This document shows positions 21,801-32,075 of a stretch of DNA of 64,000 bases, one piece after another. This DNA is from Piromyces finnis (taxonomy: Eukaryota; Neocallimastigomycota; Neocallimastigomycetes; Neocallimastigales; Neocallimastigaceae): positions 2,452,501-2,516,500 of the forward strand of contig MCFH01000001.1 of the NCBI GenBank assembly GCA_002104945.1, in the 5' to 3' direction. The notes below the pieces were generated by a model. That model ran no database searches. It was not told the DNA's origin and worked only from the letters and a program-made list of their open reading frames with translations. Within the stretch, counting starts at the first letter, position 1. Each line of letters starts with the position of its first letter. The translations under genes and the position numbers were made by a program.

Positions 21801-23442
21801 TTTCATTAAACACTTCACTAAATTCTAAATATTGGGTTGGTACGGCGACCAATTTATCTTTATTAATATCTTTTCCATTATTATTATTATTACTACATGA
21901 TTCATTATCATTATTACATGTTTCATTAATTTTTGTTACAATACATTTAACTTTTTTATTAAAACTAATATATTCATCATCGCTATCATCTTCATCATTG
22001 ATGGTTCTAACAAGGCGGCCTTTAACATATTCTTTTTCTTCATTGTTTGGGACAGAGGGATCTACTTTCGGCTTTTTGGTCAAGCTTCGGTCGAGAACAT
22101 CATGATCTAACTGATCATTCTTTGACTTCTTTCTTGGTTTTCTCTTTCTTTTGCCTTTATTACAATGTCTGGCACAATAACCAGAACTAAAAGCGATTTT
22201 CTTAGAGTCGTAGAAAGCATTTGGATTATGCTTCTTTATCCACGGCAAACCAAGAATAACATTAACACCGGGGACTTGTAATCCATAAAGTTGAATTACT
22301 TCGAAGTGATTTTTGCAACGGAGCATGCACTTCTCAGTCCTTTCCCAAACACTAACAACTCCATCACTAACACCAGATACACGGAATGGTTCCACTTTTT
22401 CCAAATTAATACCAAGTTCTTCAGCAAGACTTGGATTAATGAAATTTAATTCAGAACCGGAATCAATTAAAACCTTAATTTTAACTTCCGAAACTTCATT
22501 GGTACTCAAGTAAAAGTCCACAAGGTTTAAATCACTTTTCACTCCCTTGACTCCAACTTTGTAAATTTTTGGATTAACAATTTTTGGAGTCCTTTCTTTA
22601 ACAATTCTTAACACTTTTCTGGGCTTTACTCTATTAGGACAATTAAATTTTAAATGTCCCGGTTGTTTACAAAGAAAACATAACCCTTTTTTCTTTTCTT
22701 CTTCAAAGTTATCTATGTTTTCATTGTAATTTTTACTTGATCCTTGAATATTCACATACCTTTTTCGTTTATTCTCTCTACTAATTTTAAATACATCCAC
22801 ATCCATAGGATCATTAGCCCTTCTACCATTAAAATAAAATTCACTTAAAGAATTCCTTTTCATCATATCTTCAACTAAAATAGTTGAAGAAATCAATTGT
22901 TCAATTGAAGTTGGGTTTGATTCAATGAAAGCCAACTTCTCCCTAAGTGGTGGTAATAAACCTTTCAGAAACATGTAGATTTTTGCGCTATCATTAAAGC
23001 TTGAATTTTGGCTAATACGTTGAAACTCGGTAATGTAATCTAATACCTGACCAAGTTTCCTTTGGCGAAGATTATCTAATTTTCCGTTAGCTACAACGGT
23101 ATCGTATCTATAACTGCCAAAATTAGCCTTCAACCTATCTACAAATTCATCATAATGGTTTAAAACCCCACTATTATTCTTCATCAACACTGAAGCCCAT
23201 TCCAAAGGTTTACCAGAGAAGTATGATATAACGAAGTCGACCTTGACTCGATCTGTATTGTACAGTGTCGGTCGAGTACGAAATACCAACTCCACTCTAG
23301 TTAAAAATCCATCTAATTCACGTTGTTTACCAGAGAATATCGGTGGAGCATTAATAATGTTCCCCGAGTTCCCGGAAACACCCACATTCCTATCACCCAT
23401 TTCCAAATTCAAATTTTCAAATTCACTAATTAAACCCTCCAA
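18850..23442 (-). CDS. Gypsy Gag-Pol polyprotein with C-terminal chromodomain (1530 aa)
   Basis: Domains in order: Gag core (FSGKPLEWASVLM, about 60-130); CCHC zinc knuckle CFLCKQPGHLKFNC near 255-268; aspartic protease with VLIDSGSELNFI near 325; reverse transcriptase with LDLKSAYN and the catalytic YIDD near 721; RNase H with VETDASNYAVGA; integrase zinc finger (HHDS...H...C...C) and DDE core beginning IDFIVDLP near 1148. A chromodomain near 1455-1490 (YKLSWKGFDKSTWI) is known in chromoviruses to steer integration to marked chromatin. No stop or frameshift occurs, so Gag and Pol form one frame. The ATG at 23442 is the first Met of the open frame and gives a normal Gag start. Confidence 0.95.
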   Translation of the reverse strand: MEGLISEFENLNLEMGDRNVGVSGNSGNIINAPPIFSGKQRELDGFLTRVELVFRTRPTLYNTDRVKVDFVISYFSGKPLEWASVLMKNNSGVLNHYDEFVDRLKANFGSYRYDTVVANGKLDNLRQRKLGQVLDYITEFQRISQNSSFNDSAKIYMFLKGLLPPLREKLAFIESNPTSIEQLISSTILVEDMMKRNSLSEFYFNGRRANDPMDVDVFKISRENKRKRYVNIQGSSKNYNENIDNFEEEKKKGLCFLCKQPGHLKFNCPNRVKPRKVLRIVKERTPKIVNPKIYKVGVKGVKSDLNLVDFYLSTNEVSEVKIKVLIDSGSELNFINPSLAEELGINLEKVEPFRVSGVSDGVVSVWERTEKCMLRCKNHFEVIQLYGLQVPGVNVILGLPWIKKHNPNAFYDSKKIAFSSGYCARHCNKGKRKRKPRKKSKNDQLDHDVLDRSLTKKPKVDPSVPNNEEKEYVKGRLVRTINDEDDSDDEYISFNKKVKCIVTKINETCNNDNESCSNNNNNGKDINKDKLVAVPTQYLEFSEVFNEKNCEVLPPHRPYDCEIKLKDDSTLFYGPLYPLTEVEREELKKYIDDNLNKGFIRKSSSPAGAPILFVKKKDGSLRLCIDYRKLNDITIRNSYPLPLISDLLDRVKNAKIFTKLDLKSAYNLVRIKEGDEYKTAFRTRYGHFEYLVMPFGLKNAPATFQHFINDVLSDYLDDFVISYIDDILIYSNNIEEHHVHVKKVLKKLLENNLYVKLEKCEFDVEKTTFLGYVISKDGLQMDENKVKAILDWPVPKNVKEVQSFIGLCNYYRIFIKDFAKIANPLHKLTRKNVAFNWVKEDQDAFILLKSLFTSAPILKHADSNNQFIVETDASNYAVGAILSQEFDGKLHPIAFLSKSLTSCQRNYPIYDKELLAIVVALEEWRHYLEGARHPFIIYTDHKNLTFPRKPEMLSQRQIRWNLFLSRFDFKLIYRAGKKSGKPDILSRRSDHLENNINSDVSCLTISFHHSDNKPLIDSILLELKNDDLYNSIVQFKMNGSACNAPIKNIDKVIIDNEGFLLYNNLIYVPKSLRTRVLELHHDSVAAGHFGIKKTTELISRNFWWPRFHSDVKSFIKSCVTCCKSKVPRHKPYGLLSPLGTPSRPWSDISIDFIVDLPKSRDMTTLMVVVDRFTKFAHAIPLRCLPTASIAADAFIANVFRLHGLPDSIISDRGSQFTSDFWSRLCDLLNINHSLSTANHPQTDGQTERVNGILEQYFRCFINKKQNNWVDLIPFAEFAYNNTLQQSINQSPFFANYGFHPKFSLEIPANDRPSRAEQRVIDMNENFKLLKENLEKAKETYKKYADMKRMIPPEFEVGKKVWLLKDSPGTNLKRKLAPQMLGPFEIIEKVSSLAFKLKLPKTMRCHPVFHVSLLEPYFENMFNDRSNRRKRNIHLNTDLIEKIPEKIEKMKSVNGETFYKLSWKGFDKSTWISEDQIPDKQLIQEFERNSKKSKYKSNDSSMKIRKNKVGNLIKHRYQPFVIEIPSRKDSL

Positions 23443-23814
23443 CTTACTAAAATAAATAAAATGTTTTCTTACTACTATTTCAAGTAAGTAATTTTTTTTT
23501 TTTTTTTTTTTTTAATTATTTATAAAAGATAATTTTAGTATATCTAACAATACAAAAGTTATTCAGACGCGTTCTGCAAAAAGCAGTGTCGAACAAGTTT
23601 TGTACTACTAATCAATCCTTAATGGTTATTCTTGGTCCTTTCTTCCCACTCGGCGGCGGTAGATTCAATTTCAACCCAGTAGTTATTCCTTCTTTTTTCT
23701 TCTTTTACTCGGCGGTAGACTCAATTTCAACCCAGTAGTTATTCCTTCTTTTTCTTCTTTTACTCGGCGGTAGATACCCTAACGTATTCTTGGTTTTCGT
23801 TAGGTAATTGTTAT
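23443..23814 (-). other. Gypsy leader with short tandem repeat
   Basis: Untranslated leader between the 5' LTR and Gag. Positions 23654-23776 hold 2.2 copies of a 55-56-bp unit starting CGGCGGTAGA and including CAACCCAGTAGTTATT. A T22 run lies near 23493-23514. No primer-binding site was assigned with confidence. Confidence 0.7.
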
Positions 23815-24419
23815 TGTAATGTTGAACACTGAAAGAATAGATTAGGATATCTATTCTATTACAATAACACAAAAATTTGAAAAAATAAAATAAAAAATTG
23901 TTTTATAAAATATCTTTTATTATAATAAAATTTTAATAATAACAATTACATCGATAAAATGATGAAAAATATCTTCTATTTATATTTTTCCTAAATACAT
24001 TTATATTATATTATAACTATTTATTTCTTATATATTATTATTTAAAATCTACACTAAAATCTTAATTATTAATAAATATTTAAACTATAACTATTTTTAG
24101 TAAAATACAATTGGCAATTCAAATTAAGTACTATTCAATTTGAATATGTGCCCATGTATTATTGATATATTAATCATTTATTATTTATTTATTTCTATGA
24201 AAAAACAATACTAAAACTAGGGATTTAAATTGAGAATATTAATTTACTTGTTAAACATTAAAAATAAATTAATAATTTATTTTGTTTTAAACTTTAATTA
24301 TTAATAAATAAATTATGTCTCATTTTCTTTTTCTGAATATAATTTGTGTAACTTAAACAATAATACTTGTGGCTTAAGTTACATTAAAATATCAAACAGA
24401 GGCGTTTGATATCTTTACA
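23815..24419 (-). repeat. Gypsy LTR (5' LTR in element sense)
   Basis: 605 bp, a near-identical partner of 18208-18813. Confidence 0.95.
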
Positions 24420-24424
24420 TAACT

Positions 24425-25440
24425 AATGATAAAAGTATTTTAAGAAATTTTGTTGAACAAAAATTAAAAATGAAGTGTGCCAACAATACTACTTGTGAAT
24501 TTCAGGGATTCGGTACATACGAAGGAAAACTAAATAACCATAACATAACATTAAAAAGGGTTTTATACTCCAAGGATATAGCACAAAATCTAATAAGTGG
24601 AATAAAATTAGCACAATCACACATAAATTGTGAAATAATTAATAAAAATTTCAAACCACAGTTAATAATCAAATACAATAATAAAAATATATTTAGAACA
24701 CATGTCAATAAAAGGAATAATTTCAAAATTAAAACACAATATAATAATTTCAATGATAAAAAGATATATTGTATCAATGAAAATTTATCAAATAATATAT
24801 GGCACAATAGATTAGGACATTACTATAACAAAAATCTAGAAAATTTTTTAAAGTCACACAAAATTGAAAATAATGAATGCCTACATTGTAAAATATCAAA
24901 ATTAAATAGAAAACCACACAATGGAATCCCACCCAAAGCGACTAGAAGAAACGAAGTTATTCATTCCGATGTTATGGGACCTTTACTACCATCAATAAAT
25001 CAATATAAATATATTCTAACTTTTATTGACGAAGCTACTAGAAAAGGTTGGGTATTTAATCTAAAAAATAAATCAGGTGTTACTAGTACGACTATCAATT
25101 TTATTAAATTAATCAACAATAACTACCAAAATGAAAAAATTAAAATTTTTAAGTCTGATAATGGAAAAGAATACAATAATAAAAAATTATTAAATTTTTG
25201 TAAACGAAATGGTATTAAGAAAGAATTTTCCCCACCTTACAATCCTCAAAACAATGGGATAGCTGAACGTTTCAACAGAACTATTACATCGTGCGTTAAA
25301 ACAATTCTGTTTTGGGCAAAACTTAGTTTAAACTTTTGGGAATATGCAGTAAAACATGCTGTATATATTTATAATATAATACCACACAGTTGTATTTCCA
25401 ATAAAATTCCTAATGAAATATACTTCAATAAAAAGATAAA
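24425..25440 (+). pseudogene. Copia protease end and integrase, cut by a solo LTR
   Basis: The frame is open from the end of the Gypsy target duplication. It contains the integrase zinc-binding motif (HNRLGHYYN, then CLHCKISK) and the DDE core: the Asp of HSDVMGPLL, the Asp of FKSDNGKEY and the Glu of NNGIAERFNRT. It is interrupted at 25441 by an inserted LTR, which adds four codons and a stop at 25453. The first ATG in this part is at 24470, but the sequence before it is also homologous, so this is an internal piece and not a gene start. Confidence 0.9.
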
Positions 25441-26228
25441 TGTAAAGATATAATATATATCTTTAGATTATTTAATAATTAATTATTAATTATTAAATAA
25501 TAAATTAATATTTAGTAAAACTGATTATAAAATTTTTGAGTAAATTTTATGGAATAATTTAATAATAAATTATTTTATAATAATTCCGTTAAATTTAAAT
25601 TAAGATAAATATTTAAGTTTAAGGAATAAAAGAATTTTAATTAAATTTAAATATTTCAAATATTTTAAATAATTAAAATATTTTTCAAATACTTTTTATT
25701 TAATTTTAGAATAGATTATACTTTTTTATTTAAATTTAGAATAGTTTAATAATTTTAACTTAGTTTTAAAAATAGATTTATTTATATTTCAATAGGAAAT
25801 ATATTAAGAATAGTATTGATAATATTAAATTAATTTATAGAAAATACATGGGCTTTATTCAATTTTGAGTTTACTCAAATTGAATTAAAAGTATAATGAA
25901 TTAGTTTAGTTTAGTTCTGTTATTTTATTATTTAATTAAATTAGTTTTGTTTATTTTATATTAAATATATGTTTATTTAAATAGAATAATATATTAGAAT
26001 ATAATTATGAAAAAATATAAATACATGTAATTTTTATTTGTTAAATCGATGTAATTGTTATTTTCAATTTTTTAATTATTAACTATTATATAGCTAATAA
26101 TATTTTTAAGAGTTTAAATAAAATGTTTTCTTAAAATAAAAATTTAATGTTTTATTTTTTTATTTTTGTGTTAATAAAAATTGTTTTGTTTTAAGTATGA
26201 AATCTGTTTTAAATTTTATACTTTTACA
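25441..26228 (-). mobile_element. Solo LTR inserted antisense in the Copia integrase/RT region
   Basis: A 788-bp block with TG...CA ends (TGTAAAG...CTTTTACA) and a 5-bp target duplication ATAAA (25436-25440 and 26229-26233). It has no coding content. Read in reverse, it shares segments with the Gypsy LTR (AACAATTACATCGAT, CCCATGTATT, and the end ATATCTTTACA), so it belongs to a related but diverged Gypsy LTR family. It is a solo LTR left by recombination between two LTRs. Confidence 0.85.
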
Positions 26229-28502
26229 ATAAATCTAAACTATTTAAAAACTTTTGGTTGCATTGCATACTATAAGAATTTCAACCAAAACAAAAGAAAA
26301 TTTGATATCAACTCCAGAAAAGGAATTTACTTAGGATTTAATAATAATACTCACTGTTTTATAATTATGGATTTCTACGATCATAATATACATTTAGTAA
26401 GAGAAGCAATTTTCATAGAAGAAAAACCAGGCAATCTCAAAATTGTATCCGGCAACAATCCTGGTTACTCTAATATTTCAAAAACAAAAACTTCTAATGG
26501 TACAATGGTATATAAACATGATCAGGAATCTAACTATGAGGAGATCGATACCAACCACTATCCTACCATAATTAAAATCAAGAATAATTTTGACAATAAT
26601 TATAATAATATCAGTGAGGATAGTTACACAGAAGAAATTTTTCAACAAAATAATAATCATGAAAATAGTGATGATGGTTACACAGAAGAAATTTTTCAAG
26701 ATGAAAATAATCTTAGCATTTATGAAAATGATGTAATTATTCAAAATAAAAAATTAGTTACCGAGAATTCCAACAAAGATAATAATGAAAATATCAGCAA
26801 TAACAATAATAAAAGACCACTTTCACCTACTGAAGATACACATATTAGCAAATATAGAATTACAAATACAACTGAAGAAGAAAATATTTCTGAAAATATT
26901 GTAAACAACACTATTTATAATATTGACAATAACGATAAAAATTCTGAATGTAACACATTATTTTCTATTAATACTGAGGTTCCACTTACTTTCAATGATA
27001 TATTTAAAAGAGAAGATTGGAAAGAATGGAGACGCGCTATTAGAAATGAACTTTTTAATCTATACAATAATAAAGTTATGATATTTACCAAAAATATTCC
27101 AGAAAATACAAATGTTATCTCTACAAAATGGGTTTTTAACATAAAACGTGATTCGAACAATAAAATTTCAACATATAAAGCTAGACTTGTTGCTAGAGGA
27201 TACAAACAAAAATACGGAATTGATTATGACAATATCTACTCACCTACATTAGACATTGTTTGCATTAGACTCATTCTATCTTTAGCTGCAAAATTTAAAT
27301 GGAACACCTACCAGCTAGATATTAAGGCCGCGTATTTAAATGCTCCATTAGACAAAAATGTTTATGTTTCTTTTCCCCAAGGTGATAAAAACTACAATAA
27401 AGGTTTCTGGCTTCTTAAGAAATCGTTATATGGATTAAAACAATCAGGCCGTAATTGGAATATCACTATCTCTGAATTTCTCTCAAAAATTGGATTTACT
27501 CAATGCAAATCGGAATCTTGTTTATTTTATAAAATTTTTGATAATTCTTTAACTTGTTTAATAGGTCTATACGTAGATGACATGATTATTTCTGGCACTA
27601 ATCAGGAACTTATTAGCACTATATTAAAAATTAAAAATAAATTTTCTATTTCAAAATGTGAAACTATTAATTTCATTTTAGGCATTCAGGTTGTACAGAA
27701 AAACTTCAGTTACACTATTTCCCAAAAATCATATATTGAAAACATTTTATCAAAATATAATTTTAACAATATTAAAAAATCTAAAACCCCTTGTACTGGT
27801 GAAAATTATGTTTCTAAGAACAATTCTTTATTCGATAAAACTATCTACAAATCGGCTATTGGTTCTTTAATTCACTTAGCTAAATGCACTCGCCCTGACA
27901 TTGCTTATGCTGTTAATAATGCCGCCAGATATTGTGAAAATCCTACTGTTAGTGACTGGCATAAAATCATTAATATATTTAAATATCTCAATTTTTCTAT
28001 GGAATACTCTATCACTTATGATGGATCTGGTGAATTTATTGCTTATTCTGATGCTGATTTTGGGGGAGACAAAAATGATAGAAAATCTACATCAGGCAAT
28101 CTAATTTGTATGGGAAATAAACCAATCTTTTGGTCATCAAAGAAACAAAAAGTAGTTGCTCTTTCAACAGCTGAAGCGGAACTTATAAGTACTTCAGAAC
28201 TAACAAGAAAAATCTTATGGCTAAGAAACATTTTTAAAGAAATTTTGAACAAAAATATAACAATAAAAATATATACAGATAATTTATCCAGCAAAAAGAT
28301 AATTGAAAATGGACAATTCAACAACAATATGAAACACATAGACTTAAGAGAACACTTTATCTTTGACGCTTTTAAAAATAATAAAATAATTTTAGAATAT
28401 ATAAAATCTGAAAATATGCTTGCTGATACATTAACCAAAAATACTAATGGGCCAAAAATGACTAAATTCACAAACTTAATTTTTAATAAACAAAATAAAT
28501 AA
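26229..28502 (+). pseudogene. Copia reverse transcriptase and RNase H part
   Basis: After the ATAAA duplication the Copia frame resumes with YLKTFGCIAYY. An acidic, Asn-rich linker follows, with SYTEEIF and GYTEEIF repeated. The reverse transcriptase has NVISTKWVFNIKRD, ARLVARGYKQ, DIKAAYLNAPL and the catalytic YVDD. RNase H has SDADFGGD and KSTSGN, and AEAELIS is present. It ends with TAA at 28500-28502, just before the polypurine tract. No internal stop is seen. The apparent start at 26181 lies in the inserted LTR and is accidental. Confidence 0.9.
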
Positions 28503-28519
28503 TTAAGTTTGAGGGGAAG

Positions 28520-28793
28520 TGAAAGAATAGAATTTAGCTAGAACTTAAATTACTAATAAAAATTTATATTACTAATATTAAACTTTAATTAATAATAAAA
28601 TTATAATGTAATTACTAATGTAATGTTTCTTAGAATAATCGTAACATATAGTATTACTAATTTACATTAGCCACATACTTTAGTATAAAAAGGAATTTGT
28701 AAATGTATTATTAAAATCTTTGTAATTACCTTTATTAAATTAAATTTAATAAACATAATAAATAAACTTTATTAAACCTAAATTTACTTTTCA
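28520..28793 (+). repeat. Copia 3' LTR
   Basis: 274 bp, preceded by a polypurine tract and followed by the CTTAT target duplication. Confidence 0.95.
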
Positions 28794-28798
28794 CTTAT

Positions 28799-31700
28799 AA
28801 TTCCTAAAACCATTTCCACCAATATTTTTTCTTTAAAATAAAGTAAGTTTCACAAATTAATTATTAAATTTTCCATGATAATTAAAAAGGTTTAATTTAA
28901 AAATATTAATTTTAAAAAAGAACCATCCACATGAAGTGGATCATTTTTAAATGATAAAAATATTAAAAAAAAAAGGGAATTTCTCAACTAGAGAAATGCT
29001 GTTTATTCTTAGTTTAAAAGAGATAATCCAATATTTCATTTTCACCAACATCTCAATTTTTTTTAATAATAATAAACAAAATATTGTTTTTTTTTTAAAT
29101 TTTTTTATTATAAACTTTCTTTGAAAGAAAGATTAAAGATATAAATGATATTCCGATATAATCTTAATACTTGTAGAAGTTTTAACTTTAACTATTTATT
29201 ATTATATTTATTGTTTTATAATAATTTATATTAAGTACTAAATATTATTATTATTATTATTATTAATACGTAAATCTTTATCACTAATAATTATTTTTTA
29301 GTATTATTATTTAATAGTGTGTAACCTAGAAAATTTTATCATTTTTTAATATTAAATATTAAGAGTTGTTTAATTTAGGTTTATAATTATGTCAACTTTA
29401 TTAATATATTTTATGATAAAGAACTACTTGCGTTACATTCTTCTCAAACTACATGTATTTATACATTTACATTGTGGCTTAAACATATAATCAAATACAA
29501 TATATACAAATACGTTTTAATACATTTCAATACATTTGAATACATGTGACATAACGTTTCACATATTCTAACATTAAACAGTAGAAGCGATAATACTAAT
29601 TATATGAAAAATTTTACATATATTTTATTTATTATCTACATATATTTATGCGTAATAAAATGTTTCACACGTGTAAATATATAAAACATATTAATAAATG
29701 CTAATGTTTGAAATGTTAGTGTATTGGTAACATAATAATATAAAGTTTATTAATAAATGTTCATTTTAATATACATTTATTTAAAATAATTTTTTTATTC
29801 TTTTATTTACCAATTATATTATTTATTTATTTATTTATATGTTCATTAATATATATTTTTCAAGGTCTTTTTTGTTTCTTTGTTATTAAAATCCGAAACA
29901 AACCATTTAATTTATTTATAAATCTTAAAGTTTATTATTATAATACCAAATCTTTAGTCAATAAAGTTTCATGACGCCACCAAAAAATCTTCATTAGAAT
30001 TAATTAAACCTTATAAATAATTCAAAAAAAAAAAATATTTTTTAGTAAATTACAAAGGCAGGTTGAATTATAACAATAATAAAAATCGTTGAATAAGTAC
30101 CAATAAATCATACTGTCAAAGTTTAAATTTTTTAATATGTATTAATTAATAAATAGAGTTTAAGTATTTTGTTTTCATTATTATAATGATATTTAATAAT
30201 TATCACAATAGTAATAATAAATGAGAAAAATGAATTATTTTTTTTTTTGTCATTTTAATCAATGTTATTTATTTATTATAAGATGTTCCTATTAATTTAT
30301 TATATTTATTAAGGATTCAGGTTATGGTAAATAGAATACATTTTTTTTCAATTCCTTTCATGTGAACCAATCTCTTGGGAAGAACAATGGTAAGAATATT
30401 TATATATGTCATCAATTACAAACATTAAAATTTCAAATTTTATTAAATAATAAAATATTCTTTTTTTATATGAATGAAAATAATAACAAATCATTCTATT
30501 CATTTGTTAAAACCTAATAAATCAAGTTTAACAAATAATTTTCATTTTTAATTAGCTTAATAAGGATATATTTAAAAATTAAAATCAACGAATAAATTTT
30601 TTTTTTTTATAAATTATAATTAAAGATACTCTTGTACATTTATTTTTTGTTATAAATATTAATAATATTATGGTTTAAAATATTCATTCATTTAAATAAT
30701 GTACATTATTTTTATTTTGTACATTATTTTGTTATACATTTAATAAAAATTAAATTAAATATTAATTTAGAATAAATGAAAGTTAATGAAATTCCAATTA
30801 CTAATCCATTATAATTATGGATTTATTATATTAATGGAAAATGAAATTTTGATTTGACAATATTTTTTTTTATTTCATGCTTTTGTATTGTGCAAACCAC
30901 ATTTCTTTTTAATTTTAATAATACTAACAATAATAGTAAACTCATTTAAAAAATTAATTTATTTCTAATTTCTACTTTGTTTTATTTTTAATTTAACTTA
31001 TGAAATTATTTAAAAAAATCTCCAGTTTTTTAATATTATTTCTCAAATTTTCATTAATTTTAGATACTATTTAATTTAAATAAATTAGAAAATAATTAAT
31101 TTAATTCATATACTATACTAATTAAAATTTATTGATAAATTAAAAATAAATTAAAAATTGTGAAGATCAATTTATACATTTTTTTTTAAAAAGTACATCT
31201 ATAATAATTTGAAAAAAGTAATACTATACGATCTTAAAGATACTGCTTCGGGTGGGTTTATAAACTACATTTTAACAAGTAAAAAATAAATAAAATATTA
31301 TATAATAACATTGATGATACGTACTTTAATACAATACATATAAATTAGACATTTCTAAATAGAAAAAAAACTATCTACAAAATAATATAAAATATGCTAG
31401 ATAAACATAAAGAGAATAATAATAAACATAATAATAATAATAATAAAAAAGATCATACTAAATAAGATATACTAGATAATATTAATATAATCATTAATAA
31501 AAATATTATACACATATATATAGATAATATCAAAATATATAGATTTTTTTTTAAAAAAATTTGTAATTGACATTTTATATATATTATTTTTATAAAAAAT
31601 TATTTTTTATATTTTATATTTGATTAATAAAAAGCAATTTTATGTTTCAAATTTTATAATATTTTTTAAACATTTTTTATTTTATTATTAATTAAAATTA

Positions 31701-32075
31701 TTTTGTAAAAATTAAATGATATTAAACTTTAATATTATTATTTTTTGGTATTATTATATACCAGAAAATCATTGATTTGTTTTCTTTTTTTTTTTATTTA
31801 TATAGAAATTAATTAATTAAATCCTTTTTTTTTAAAAAAGTATAAAAGAGGATAAAAAGAACATCTTTATTTTTAACATTAACACTAATTTAAGAAAAAA
31901 AAATTATAGTTTAATAAAAAAAAAAAAAAAAGTAATATTATAGTTATTACTTTTTTAATTGTAAATAAAACATAATTATATATTTATTTTAAAAAAATCA
32001 TATAAATATTTAAAGTAATATACATAAGTTTTAAGTAAAAAAAAAAAAAAATAAAATAAATATAAAAAAGTCATT
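28799..32075. other. 3.3 kb of AT-rich intergenic DNA, no gene seen
   Basis: No coding-like frame is seen on either strand. Small hairpins occur at 28925-28940 (ATCCAC/GTGGAT) and 28979-28997 (ATTTCTC/GAGAAAT). Short AATACATTT-like repeats lie near 29513-29548. The promoter of the CotH gene is expected just before 32076. Confidence 0.5.

Larger units (their letters stand above)
18208..24419 (-). mobile_element. Intact Gypsy-type (chromovirus) LTR retrotransposon nested in the Copia protease gene
   Basis: Two LTRs of 606 bp (18208-18813) and 605 bp (23815-24419) match closely. I find one indel, AAAGATATC against AAAATATC. The target duplication TAACT lies at 18203-18207 and 24420-24424. The element's coding strand is minus. 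Its 5' LTR is therefore 23815-24419, and an AG-rich polypurine tract (AGAGAGAGAG at about 18815-18825, read in reverse) precedes the 3' LTR. One uninterrupted polyprotein of 1530 codons fills the interior. Near-identical LTRs and an open frame suggest recent and possibly continuing activity. Confidence 0.96.
16926..28793 (+). mobile_element. Copia-type LTR retrotransposon carrying two nested insertions
   Basis: The LTRs at 16926-17200 and 28520-28793 begin TG and end CA and differ by one A that I can find. The 5-bp target duplication CTTAT lies at 16921-16925 and 28794-28798. A polypurine tract (GAGGGGAAG) sits just before the 3' LTR at 28511-28519. The order gag, protease, integrase, reverse transcriptase, RNase H is that of the Copia group. 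The internal frame is broken by a Gypsy element (18208-24419) and a solo LTR (25441-26228). Removing each insertion with one copy of its 5-bp duplication leaves an element of about 4.9 kb with a continuous frame. The primer-binding site was not assigned with confidence. Confidence 0.95.
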
